A stretch of 64,000 nucleotides of DNA from Aldehydirespirator sp965116965 (GTDB lineage: Bacteria > Actinomycetota > Acidimicrobiia > Acidimicrobiales > Aldehydirespiratoraceae), in the NCBI GenBank assembly GCA_965116965.1, contig OZ220743.1:2666001-2730000 (forward strand), read 5' to 3'. The position numbers and the translations under genes are program-made. Below are positions 35,975 to 43,960 of this stretch, piece by piece. Under the pieces are notes generated by a model that made no database searches, was not told the origin of the DNA, and saw only the letters and a program-made list of their open reading frames with translations. The number at the start of each line of letters is the position of its first letter. Position 1 is the first letter of the stretch.

Positions 35975-38644
35975 ATGGGTGGCATGCGAGCGACAAGCGT
36001 CCCGATGCCCGCGGCTTCTCCGGGGCCGCCGATGGGGCCGCGTCGCGTCCGCTTGGCTCATTGTCTGGGGATCTTGGCCCTGGTCGTCGCGGCGGCAGCT
36101 TGCAGCCGGCAGCCGTCGGCGCCGTCCGATTCCGGCGCCGACGATGCGGCACTGACCGCGGAGGCCGACCAGGAAGCATCCAACAGTCAAACTGCCAAGC
36201 AAGACGATGCCGCGGTCGGCGGAGGCGCCCGACGCTTCGACATCGACGCGGACACGACGATGCGCGAGGTGTTCGACGCTTTCTCCGTCGAGGAGCGGGC
36301 CTGCATCCGACGGGCTCTCGGCGATGATGTGCTGGAGTCGGTGCTGGACACGCCCTTGCTGTCCGATGACCAGAGCACGGGCCCATCGGTCCTGTCGTGT
36401 CTCGGCCCGGACGACGCCCGTGAGCTCTTCCTGTCGGTCGCGACGGCGACCGCGGTTGCTGAGGCCGGCGAGGAGGGCCTGAGCGCCCGGATCGGCGACG
36501 ACGAGGAGGCCTGCATGCGAGACCTCATCGCAGACGTCGATGTGGCCGCTCTCGTATCGGAACCGGAGTCCGATCATCTCGAGGAGTTCGACGTGTCCGG
36601 CCTCATGGGGGCGTCCGACCTCACCTTCGGCATGTTCGCCTGCATTCCGGACGTTTTCGTCGCTTCCATGGGCAGCTTGGCTCCCGAACACGAATGGTGT
36701 GTCCGCGGCCTCCTCGCCGACGTCGTCGCCGGCGACTACCGGAGCGTTCTGGCCTCGGACCCGGAACTGGACGACCTGCTGGAGTCCGAGCCGCGTCTGG
36801 CCGGCCTGGGGCCGCTGCTAGGTCTGACTTCCGACCTGTTCTCCTGCACGCCGGACATCCTCTTCGACTCCGATCCCGACGACCCGCCTCCCGCTTCGGG
36901 CGAGTCCGACGACCACGCCGACGTGTTGGACTGGGCCACCTACGCGGAGGTCGGCGAGGCCGTGCCGGGCGTGATAGACCACGGCGGCGACGTCGACTTC
37001 TTCACGTTCTGGGCCGAGCAGGGCACGATCTACGAGATCGACGTGGCGCTGGGAACGCTGCCGGACTCCACCGCGACGCTCTACGACGACAGATCGTCGG
37101 AGTTGGCGTACAACGACGACTACAGCGACACGACGGCGTCGCGCATCGCCTGGCAGGCGGAGTACACCGGCGAGCATTTCGTGGCCGTGGAGAGCTTCGA
37201 CGACAGCGCCGGCACCTACCGCCTCGCCGTCACATCCGACATCCCCTACGCCGTCGCCTTCTACGACTTGCTGGACGCGGCCGCACACGCGGAGATCGGC
37301 GAGGCCGTGCCGGGCACGATCGACCACGACGGCGACGTCGACTTCTTCACGTTCTGGGCCGTGCAAGGCGAGCATTACCAGATCGACGTAGCGCTGGGAA
37401 CGCTGGCCGACTCCATCGTGACGCTCTATGCCTCCGACGGGTCCGAGCTGGAATTCAACGACGACTACGGCGACACGACGGCGTCGCGCATCCAGTGGAG
37501 AGCGGACTTCAGCGGCGACCACTACCTGGCCGTGGAGAGCTTCGCCAGCGGCACCGGCACCTACTCCCTCACCGTCGCCTCCCAGACCGACGTGCCGGCA
37601 GCGCTGTCGATTACACCCGGTGAAGGCGTCGATGTGATCGCCGGCCGGGCCAACTGGAGCACGGGCTACTTCCAGGCCGAGCTCTACAAGCAGCTGCTCG
37701 AGGAGCTGGGCTTCAACGTGTCCGACCCCGCCGAGCTGGAGCTCGGAGCCATCAACGGCTATGTGGCCATGGCCCAGGGCGACATGGACTACTGGCCCAA
37801 CAGCTTTTACCCGGCTCACCTGGCGTGGCTGGCGCACCAGTTGCCCGACGGGTCGCTGGTAGGCGATCACGTCTCGATCGTGGGCGAGGAGATGATCGCC
37901 GGCGGCCTGCAGGGCTTCCTGATCACCAAGTCCTTCGCCGACGACTACGGCGTGTACACGATGGACGAGCTCAACAGCAACGCCAAGGCGTTGGCGGCGT
38001 TCGATGCCACCGACCCCGTGCCCGGCAACGGCATAGCCGACATCTTCGGCTGCCCCGAGTCCTGGACCTGCGACAACGTCATCACCAACCAGATCGCGTT
38101 CTCGGGCTGGGACAACATCCAGCAGACGATCGCCGATTATGACGCGATGTTCGCCCAGGCCGTCGACAGCGCCAACGAGGGCGTCCCGATGGTGGCCTAC
38201 ACCTGGACCCCGTCGGCGTACATCACCCAGCTGCGGCCGGGCGACAACGTCTACTGGATGGGCGTCGACGCGATCCTCGACGACTCCAACCCGGCCAACC
38301 AGGAAGGCGGCGCGGCGCACAGCCAGCGCGGCGCCGACGGCAGCGGCGGCTATGCGGCCATCGGCCCGGACCAGTGCCCGTCGGCCGCTGACAACCCGGA
38401 CGGCCTGTGCCCGATCGGCTGGATAGCGGCCGACATCCTGATCACCGCCAACAACGACTTCCTCGCCGCCAACCCGGCGGCCGAGAGGCTCTTCGAAGTC
38501 GTCAGGTTGTCGGTCATCGACGTGTCACTGGCCATCGTGGAGCAGGACGAGGGCGCGGCCCCCTCCGACCTCGCGACCCAGTGGATCGCCGACAACCGAT
38601 CTCTGGTCGACCGGTGGCTCGCCGTCGCGCGAGCCGCGGCCTAG
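35975..38644 (+). CDS. Lipoprotein: two pre-peptidase (PPC) domains fused to an OpuAC substrate-binding domain
   Basis: The 889-residue product begins with a lipoprotein signal (GILALVVAAAACS; Cys near residue 43). A cysteine-bearing region of about 250 residues follows, containing FDIDADTTMREVFDAF, three pairs of which resemble each other (ACIRRALGDD, ACMRDLIADV, WCVRGLLADV). Two PPC-like beta domains come next (about 310-420 and 430-545; GDVDFFTFWAEQG, SRIAWQAEYTGEHFVAVESF). The last about 340 residues are a glycine-betaine-type binding protein (RANWSTGYFQAELYKQLLEE, VAYTWTPSAYITQLRPGDNV, WIADNRSLVDRWL). No ABC permease or ATPase gene is near, so its transport role is uncertain. The start could also be ATG 35984 or 36005. 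Confidence 0.8.
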   Translation: MGGMRATSVPMPAASPGPPMGPRRVRLAHCLGILALVVAAAACSRQPSAPSDSGADDAALTAEADQEASNSQTAKQDDAAVGGGARRFDIDADTTMREVFDAFSVEERACIRRALGDDVLESVLDTPLLSDDQSTGPSVLSCLGPDDARELFLSVATATAVAEAGEEGLSARIGDDEEACMRDLIADVDVAALVSEPESDHLEEFDVSGLMGASDLTFGMFACIPDVFVASMGSLAPEHEWCVRGLLADVVAGDYRSVLASDPELDDLLESEPRLAGLGPLLGLTSDLFSCTPDILFDSDPDDPPPASGESDDHADVLDWATYAEVGEAVPGVIDHGGDVDFFTFWAEQGTIYEIDVALGTLPDSTATLYDDRSSELAYNDDYSDTTASRIAWQAEYTGEHFVAVESFDDSAGTYRLAVTSDIPYAVAFYDLLDAAAHAEIGEAVPGTIDHDGDVDFFTFWAVQGEHYQIDVALGTLADSIVTLYASDGSELEFNDDYGDTTASRIQWRADFSGDHYLAVESFASGTGTYSLTVASQTDVPAALSITPGEGVDVIAGRANWSTGYFQAELYKQLLEELGFNVSDPAELELGAINGYVAMAQGDMDYWPNSFYPAHLAWLAHQLPDGSLVGDHVSIVGEEMIAGGLQGFLITKSFADDYGVYTMDELNSNAKALAAFDATDPVPGNGIADIFGCPESWTCDNVITNQIAFSGWDNIQQTIADYDAMFAQAVDSANEGVPMVAYTWTPSAYITQLRPGDNVYWMGVDAILDDSNPANQEGGAAHSQRGADGSGGYAAIGPDQCPSAADNPDGLCPIGWIAADILITANNDFLAANPAAERLFEVVRLSVIDVSLAIVEQDEGAAPSDLATQWIADNRSLVDRWLAVARAAA

Positions 38645-38812
38645 GAGAGTGATGAGCAACTCCCAAATCGCGCAAATCTCAATTGCAAAACCCCAGGTCA
38701 GAGGCTTGCATGCTGCTCCAAAATCGCATTACTCAACAGTCTCCTAGAACGTGAGGGAGCGCCGGTCGAGCCGGCTGCCTCTGAGCGCAAGCCCCATCAA
38801 GGAGAGGTTCCA

Positions 38813-40915
38813 ATGCCAACAGACACCCCCATTGCCCGGCGCAGCCGGACCGATGCGGCTCGGACGTGGGTCCTCGGGATCCTGGCCCTGGTCGTCGTGG
38901 CGGCCGCATGCAGCAGCAGTCCCTCGCCGGCGCCGACCGATTCCGGCGGCGACCGATTCGACATCGACGCGGACACTACATGGCGCGCGGTGTTCGACAC
39001 TCTCGCCGACGGCGAGCAGGCCTGCATCCGCGAGGACATCGACGAGGAGGCGCTGGAGTCCGTTCTGGATATGACCGTGGTGCCCGAGGACGAGGACGCC
39101 GATCAGTTCGCGCAGTCGATGTTCTCGTGTGTCGAACCCGAGACGGCGCGAGAGTTCTTCATCTCGGCCTTGGTTGCAGACACGTCCGCCTGGGCCGCGG
39201 AGGAAGGCACGAGCGCCGACAGCAGCGAGGAAACCAGGAGGGCCTGCCTGCGACGCCGGCTGGCCGATGTCGACTTGGCTGCATGGCTGTCGGAGACGGA
39301 ATCGGCTGAAATGACCTCCGAGGATGGCGAACTGCTAGCCGGCCTCTTCGCGTGCGGTCTCGATCTCGAGATGGATTGGACCTTCTCCGGGTCCGAATCC
39401 GAGTGCGAGTGCAAGATGATCAACGGCACCTGCGACGTCTCCCACTGCGAGGTGACGGTCACAACAAGTCCCGCCGCCGTCTCGTCCGACCCCGAGGACG
39501 CAGGCTTCGACGACCACGCCGACGAGTTGGACTGGGCCACATACGCAGAAGTCGGAGAGACCGTGCAAGGCGTGATGGACCACGAAGGCGACATCGACTA
39601 CTTCGTGTTCTCGGCCTTCGAAGGAGAGAATCTGGAGATCGACGTCGAGTTGGGAACGCTGGCCGACTCCACCGCGACGCTCTACGACGACAGCTCGTTC
39701 GAGTTGGCATACAACGACGACTACAGCGACAACGGCGACACGACGGCGTCGCGCATCCACTGGCAGGCGGAATACACCGGCGACCATTTCGTGGCCGTGG
39801 AGGGCTTCGGCGGCAGCACCGGCACCTACACCCTCACCGTCACATCCGACGGCGCCGGCTTCGACACCGGCTTCGACGACCACGCCGACGAGTTGGACTG
39901 GGCCACATACGCAGAAGTCGGGGAGGCGGTGCAAGGCGTGATGGACCACGAAGGCGACATCGACTACTTCGTGTTCTCGGCCTTCGAAGGAGAGGATCTG
40001 GAGATCGACGTCGAGTTGGGAACGCTGCCCGACTCCACCGCGACGCTCTACGACGACAGCTCGTTCGAGTTGGCATACAACGACGACTACAGCGACAACG
40101 GCGACACGACGGCGTCGCGCATCCACTGGCAGGCGGAATACAACGGCGACCATTTCGTGGCCGTGGAGGGCTTCGGCGGCAGCACCGGCACCTACACCCT
40201 CACCGTCACATCCGACGGCACCGGCTTCGACGCAGGCTTCGACGACCACGCCGACGTGTTGGACCGGGCCACATACGTGGAGATCGACGAGGACGCGCCG
40301 GGCGCGATAGACCACGGCGGCGATGTCGACTACTTCGTCTTCTGGGCCGTGCTAGGCGAGTCTTACCAGATCGACGTAGAGTTGGGAACGCTGGCCGACT
40401 CCACCGCGACGCTCTATAACGACGGCCCGTTCGAGTTGGCATACAACGACGACTACAGCGACAACGGCGACACGACGGCGTCGCGCATCCACTGGCAGGC
40501 GGAATACAACGGCGTGCATTTCGTGGCCGTGGAGGGCTTCGGCGGCAGCACCGGCACCTACACCCTCACCGTCACGTCCGACAGTCACGGCGTCGGGTCG
40601 GACTGGGTCACATACGTGGAGATCGACGAGGACGCGCCGGGCGCGATAGACCGCGACGATGACATCGACTACTTCGTGTTCTGGGCCGTGCAAGGCGAGT
40701 CTTACCAGATCGACGTCGAGTTGGGAACGCTGCCCGACTCCACCGCGACGCTCTATGACAACGGCATGGTCGAGTTGGCCTACAACGACGACGCCGGTGG
40801 CACGGCGGCGTCGCGCATCCACTGGCAGGCGGAATACACCGGCATGCATCTCGTATCTGTGCAGGGTTTCGGCGGCAGCACCGGCACCTACACCCTCACC
40901 ATCGCCTTCCAGTAG
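38813..40915 (+). CDS. Lipoprotein with four tandem PPC-like domains
   Basis: This 700-residue protein has an excellent ribosome site (AAGGAGAG) before ATG 38813 and a lipoprotein signal (GILALVVVAAACSSS). Its N-terminal domain (FDIDADTTWRAVFDTLADGE, ACIREDIDEEALESVLD) is homologous to that of the upstream lipoprotein, so the two are paralogues. A cysteine cluster follows (CECKMINGTCDVSHC). Then come four repeats of about 115-120 residues, each with (D/E)GDIDYFVFSAFEGE, LYDDSSFELAYNDDYSDNGD and SRIHWQAEYTGDHFVAVEGF. These match bacterial pre-peptidase C-terminal beta domains, which usually accompany secreted enzymes; here there is no enzyme. Repeats are nearly identical in DNA, so copy number may vary. 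Confidence 0.8.
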   Translation: MPTDTPIARRSRTDAARTWVLGILALVVVAAACSSSPSPAPTDSGGDRFDIDADTTWRAVFDTLADGEQACIREDIDEEALESVLDMTVVPEDEDADQFAQSMFSCVEPETAREFFISALVADTSAWAAEEGTSADSSEETRRACLRRRLADVDLAAWLSETESAEMTSEDGELLAGLFACGLDLEMDWTFSGSESECECKMINGTCDVSHCEVTVTTSPAAVSSDPEDAGFDDHADELDWATYAEVGETVQGVMDHEGDIDYFVFSAFEGENLEIDVELGTLADSTATLYDDSSFELAYNDDYSDNGDTTASRIHWQAEYTGDHFVAVEGFGGSTGTYTLTVTSDGAGFDTGFDDHADELDWATYAEVGEAVQGVMDHEGDIDYFVFSAFEGEDLEIDVELGTLPDSTATLYDDSSFELAYNDDYSDNGDTTASRIHWQAEYNGDHFVAVEGFGGSTGTYTLTVTSDGTGFDAGFDDHADVLDRATYVEIDEDAPGAIDHGGDVDYFVFWAVLGESYQIDVELGTLADSTATLYNDGPFELAYNDDYSDNGDTTASRIHWQAEYNGVHFVAVEGFGGSTGTYTLTVTSDSHGVGSDWVTYVEIDEDAPGAIDRDDDIDYFVFWAVQGESYQIDVELGTLPDSTATLYDNGMVELAYNDDAGGTAASRIHWQAEYTGMHLVSVQGFGGSTGTYTLTIAFQ

Positions 40916-41031
40916 GAACATCCGGGTCGAGGCGCCGGCCGGCACGGCGGCGGCGTGGGCACACAACGGCGGATCGGGCCGGTAGCCTCACCGGGTCCAA
41001 TGACCCCTGCCCGCCAGCCCGGAAAGACACC

Positions 41032-42447
41032 GTGACCGACACCGCCACCGCCGTCCTCGAACCGCCTGCGCCCGCCGAGATGGGCACGTTCGCAGAGGAC
41101 GGCTCCTACATCCCACGCCAGATCGTCGAGGACGACCTCGGCGACATCAGCCTCGACGACGCCTACGACTCCACCATGGTGGTCGTCGAGGACGGCCAGA
41201 TCGTGGAGGGCACGGTCGTCCGGATCGACAAGGAAGAGGTCCTGCTCGACATCGGCTACAAGTCCGAGGGCGTCATACCGGCCCGCGAGCTGAGCATCCG
41301 CCACGACGTCGATCCCGGCGACGTCGTCGACATGGGCGAGGTGATCGAGGCCCTGGTCATCACCCGGGAGGACAAGGAGGGCCGCCTGGTCCTGTCCAAG
41401 AAGCGGGCCCAGTACGAGCGGGCCTGGGGCCGCATCGAGGAGCAGCGGGAGGCCAACGAAGCCGTCAAGGGCATGGTCATAGAGGTCGTCAAGGGCGGGC
41501 TGATCGTCGACATCGGCCTGCGAGGCTTCCTGCCCGCGTCGCTGGTGGAGCTGCGCCGGGTGCGCGACCTCCAGCCGTATGTGGGCCGCGAGCTCGACGC
41601 CAAGATCATCGAGCTCGACAAGAACCGCAACAACGTGGTGCTGAGCCGCCGCGCCTGGCTGGAGGAGACCCAGCGCGAGCAGCGCGAGGCGTTCCTCGAC
41701 AACCTCAGGCCGGGCGAGGTCCGCAGCGGCGTGGTGTCGTCGGTGGTGAACTTCGGCGCGTTCGTGGACCTCGGCGGGATGGACGGCCTGGTCCATGTGT
41801 CGGAGCTGTCCTGGAAGCATGTCGACCACCCCAGCGCGGTGGTGTCGGCCGGCGACCGCATCGACGTGCAGGTGCTTGAGGTCGACCTGGACCGCGAGCG
41901 CATCAGCCTGTCACTCAAGGCCACCCAGCAGGATCCGTGGCAGGAGTTCGCGGCCAGCCACCGGGTGGGGGAGCTGGTGTACGGGCGCATCACCAAGCTG
42001 GTGCCGTTCGGGTCGTTCGTGCAGGTCGGCGACGGCATCGAGGGCCTGGTGCACATCTCGGAGATGTCCGCGCACCATGTGGAGCTGCCCGAGCAGGTCG
42101 TGACCCCCGGCGAGGAGCTGTGGGTGAAGATCATCGACCTCGACCTTCAGCGCCGCCGCATAAGCCTGTCGATCAAGCAGGCCGCCGAGGGCGGCGTGGT
42201 CGCGGCCGAGTACCAGGAGCACTTCGGCGACCACGCCTACGACGAGGAGGGCAACTACATCGGCACCACCGGCTCCGAGGGCCAGCAGGCCTGGGAGGAC
42301 TACTACTCCAGCGATAGCGAGTACGACGACGCCGACGGCGTCGCTGACGACGAGCCCGCCGTCGAGATGGCGGCCGCCGATGAGAGCGGCAGCGCCGAGA
42401 CCGGCGCGGACGCCGATGAGGCTGCCGGCGCGGCCGACGAGACTTGA
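41032..42447 (+). CDS. rpsA: 30S ribosomal protein S1
   Basis: This 471-residue protein helps mRNA bind the 30S subunit. It has four S1 RNA-binding domains (about 53-122, 141-208, 226-295 and 311-381), seen in repeated patterns such as GVVSSVVNFGAFVDLGGMDG and GLVHISEMSAHHVE. The number is usual for actinobacteria, against six in E. coli. An acidic C-terminal tail (about 395-471) is rich in Asp, Glu and Ala. The start is GTG 41032 after GGAAAG. Its TGA is followed in the same frame, with no intervening stop, by the coaE coding sequence. Confidence 0.96.
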   Translation: MTDTATAVLEPPAPAEMGTFAEDGSYIPRQIVEDDLGDISLDDAYDSTMVVVEDGQIVEGTVVRIDKEEVLLDIGYKSEGVIPARELSIRHDVDPGDVVDMGEVIEALVITREDKEGRLVLSKKRAQYERAWGRIEEQREANEAVKGMVIEVVKGGLIVDIGLRGFLPASLVELRRVRDLQPYVGRELDAKIIELDKNRNNVVLSRRAWLEETQREQREAFLDNLRPGEVRSGVVSSVVNFGAFVDLGGMDGLVHVSELSWKHVDHPSAVVSAGDRIDVQVLEVDLDRERISLSLKATQQDPWQEFAASHRVGELVYGRITKLVPFGSFVQVGDGIEGLVHISEMSAHHVELPEQVVTPGEELWVKIIDLDLQRRRISLSIKQAAEGGVVAAEYQEHFGDHAYDEEGNYIGTTGSEGQQAWEDYYSSDSEYDDADGVADDEPAVEMAAADESGSAETGADADEAAGAADET

Positions 42448-42450
42448 GCG

Positions 42451-43071
42451 CTGCCTGAGATAGCACTGACAGGGGGGATCGGCGCCGGCAAGACGACGGT
42501 GGGCGCCGGACTGGTCGAGCGGGGCGCGGTCCTCATTGACGCCGACCGGATCGTCCATGACCTTCAGCAGCCGGGCCGGCCCGTGTTCGAAGCCATGGTG
42601 GAGCGCTGGGGTCCCGCGGTGGTGGCCGCCGACGGAACCCTGCACCGGGCCGCGGTGGCCGAGGTGGTGTTCAACGACGCCGACGAGTTGGCCGCGCTCA
42701 ATGCCATCGTCCATCCGGCGGTGGGCGCCGAGATGGTGAAGCGGCGGGCCGCGGTGGCCGAGCAGTCGCCCGGCGCGGTGGTGGTGCTCGACATACCGCT
42801 GCTGGTCCGCCCCGGCGGTGAGCCCATCGCGAAGCGCTATCGCGACCTGGCTGGGATCGTGGTGGTGGACGCCGACCCCGAGGTCGCGGTACAGCGCCTG
42901 GTGACTGATCGCGACCTGTCCGAGGACGACGCCCGGGCCCGCATCGCTCGCCAAGCCGTCCGGGAGTCGCGTCTGGCCGTGGCCGACTTCGTTATAGACA
43001 ACAACGGCACCCCTGAGGAGCTGGAGCCCCAGATCGACGCCTGCTACCGCTGGGCCGCCTCCCTGGCCTGA
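42451..43071 (+). CDS. coaE: Dephospho-CoA kinase, apparent non-ATG start
   Basis: CoaE phosphorylates dephospho-CoA in the last step of coenzyme A synthesis. The P-loop IALTGGIGAGKTTVG lies at 42457-42501, followed by LIDADRIVHDLQQPG, VVVLDIPLLV and RLVTDRDLSEDDARARIARQ. About 206 residues is normal. No ATG, GTG or TTG lies between the rpsA stop (42447) and the P-loop; the frame reads GCG CTG CCT GAG. I place the start at CTG 42451. A later GTG at 42499 would remove the essential P-loop. The frame is the same as that of rpsA, so readthrough of the TGA would give an RpsA-CoaE fusion. The order rpsA-coaE is conserved in actinobacteria. Confidence 0.88.
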   Translation: MPEIALTGGIGAGKTTVGAGLVERGAVLIDADRIVHDLQQPGRPVFEAMVERWGPAVVAADGTLHRAAVAEVVFNDADELAALNAIVHPAVGAEMVKRRAAVAEQSPGAVVVLDIPLLVRPGGEPIAKRYRDLAGIVVVDADPEVAVQRLVTDRDLSEDDARARIARQAVRESRLAVADFVIDNNGTPEELEPQIDACYRWAASLA

Positions 43072-43072
43072 G

Positions 43073-43792
43073 TCAGCCCCTGGCGGGGCCCGGGTAGACC
43101 AGTTCACCCCACACCGGGGCGTCGACCGCCAGCATCGCGTCGATGGCGGCGGCATCGGGGAGGGGACCCACGTCCGACTCGGAGGTCATGGCGCTCATCG
43201 CCACCACGTGGCCCAGCCGTTGGCAGCGCTGCAGATCGTCGGGATTGGACAGGTAACCGCACAGGAATCCGGCCGCGAAGGCATCACCGGCGCCTAGGAA
43301 CAACTCTCCCGGGGGCCCCTCGGGCCAGAGCGCCGGGCGCCAGTTGAGATCGAACGACCGCAGGGCGCCGGCGGGCTCTGAAAGCAGCGTCATCACCAGC
43401 TCCCGGCACCCGCCGGAGAGGGCCATCGTGATCCCGGTGAGATGGACGGCCTCGGCGTCGAGGCACGCTTCGACCGGGACTGTCTCGGGGGACATCAGCG
43501 AAGCAGCCGACCGCCGCCGGTAGTACTGGACCCGCCGGCCTCGCTCGGACGAATCCCTCAGCATCAAGCCGGTGGGCGCGTCGTCACACAGATCGACGAG
43601 CGACGTGTCAACCCCGCCCGCGGCGATGGCGTCCAGCACCAGCGACCCCGCCATTCCCGTGTCGAGACGGCTCACCCAAGCGCTGCTCAGTCCCAACGCG
43701 GCGCAGTAGAGGGCGACGTTCGACTCGGCCCCGCAGACGTCCCAAGAGAAGGCGTCATCGGCGGTGCCGGAATCGCGGTACAGCGTGAGCAT
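43073..43792 (-). pseudogene. PfkB-family sugar kinase with internal deletion
   Basis: PfkB kinases of the 2-keto-3-deoxygluconate or ribokinase type phosphorylate sugars. The N-terminal half is recognisable (VCGAESNVALYCAALG, SAWVSRLDTGMAGSLVLDAI, LTGITMAL, RSFDLNWRPALWP). The catalytic signature GAGDAFAAGFLCGYL follows only nine residues later. In normal members about 70-80 residues, including the nucleotide-binding strands, lie between these blocks. The first beta strand at the N-terminus is also short. The total of 239 residues against about 310 supports an in-frame internal deletion. The frame is otherwise open, so a protein may be made but is unlikely to be an active kinase. It ends one base after coaE, convergently. 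Confidence 0.75.
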
Positions 43793-43871
43793 CGGGCACC
43801 CACGGCTGCCAATTCCTAGTGGCAGCCGGGCGACGGTGCTTGCAAGCGCGCGTCGGTACGATCACGGCCAG

Positions 43872-43956
43872 GGCCCGAGCGGCCCGTGAGAGAAGCGAAC
43901 AGGAGCGGGAGAGCGAGTGGCCCGAGCGGCCGGTGAGAGAAGCGAACAGGAGCGGG
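43872..43956 (+). repeat. Two tandem copies of a 38-bp dispersed repeat ahead of uvrB
   Basis: The 38-bp units at 43872-43909 and 43919-43956 begin GGCCCGAGCGGCC and end AACAGGAGCGGG; they differ at one position. The second ends four bases before the uvrB ATG, so its AGGAG may serve as the ribosome site. A third 38-bp copy is at 52765-52802 before uvrC, and an inverted partial core is at 61500-61516. Confidence 0.85.
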
Positions 43957-43960
43957 TGAC

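Noticed and set aside
38813..40915. Long internal repeats that might indicate an array or mobile element
   Set aside because: They are in-frame protein domains in one continuous coding sequence with a good ribosome site and lipoprotein signal.
42499..43071. GTG 42499 as the coaE start
   Set aside because: It would remove the P-loop GGIGAGKTT, which is essential for CoaE, so I prefer CTG 42451.
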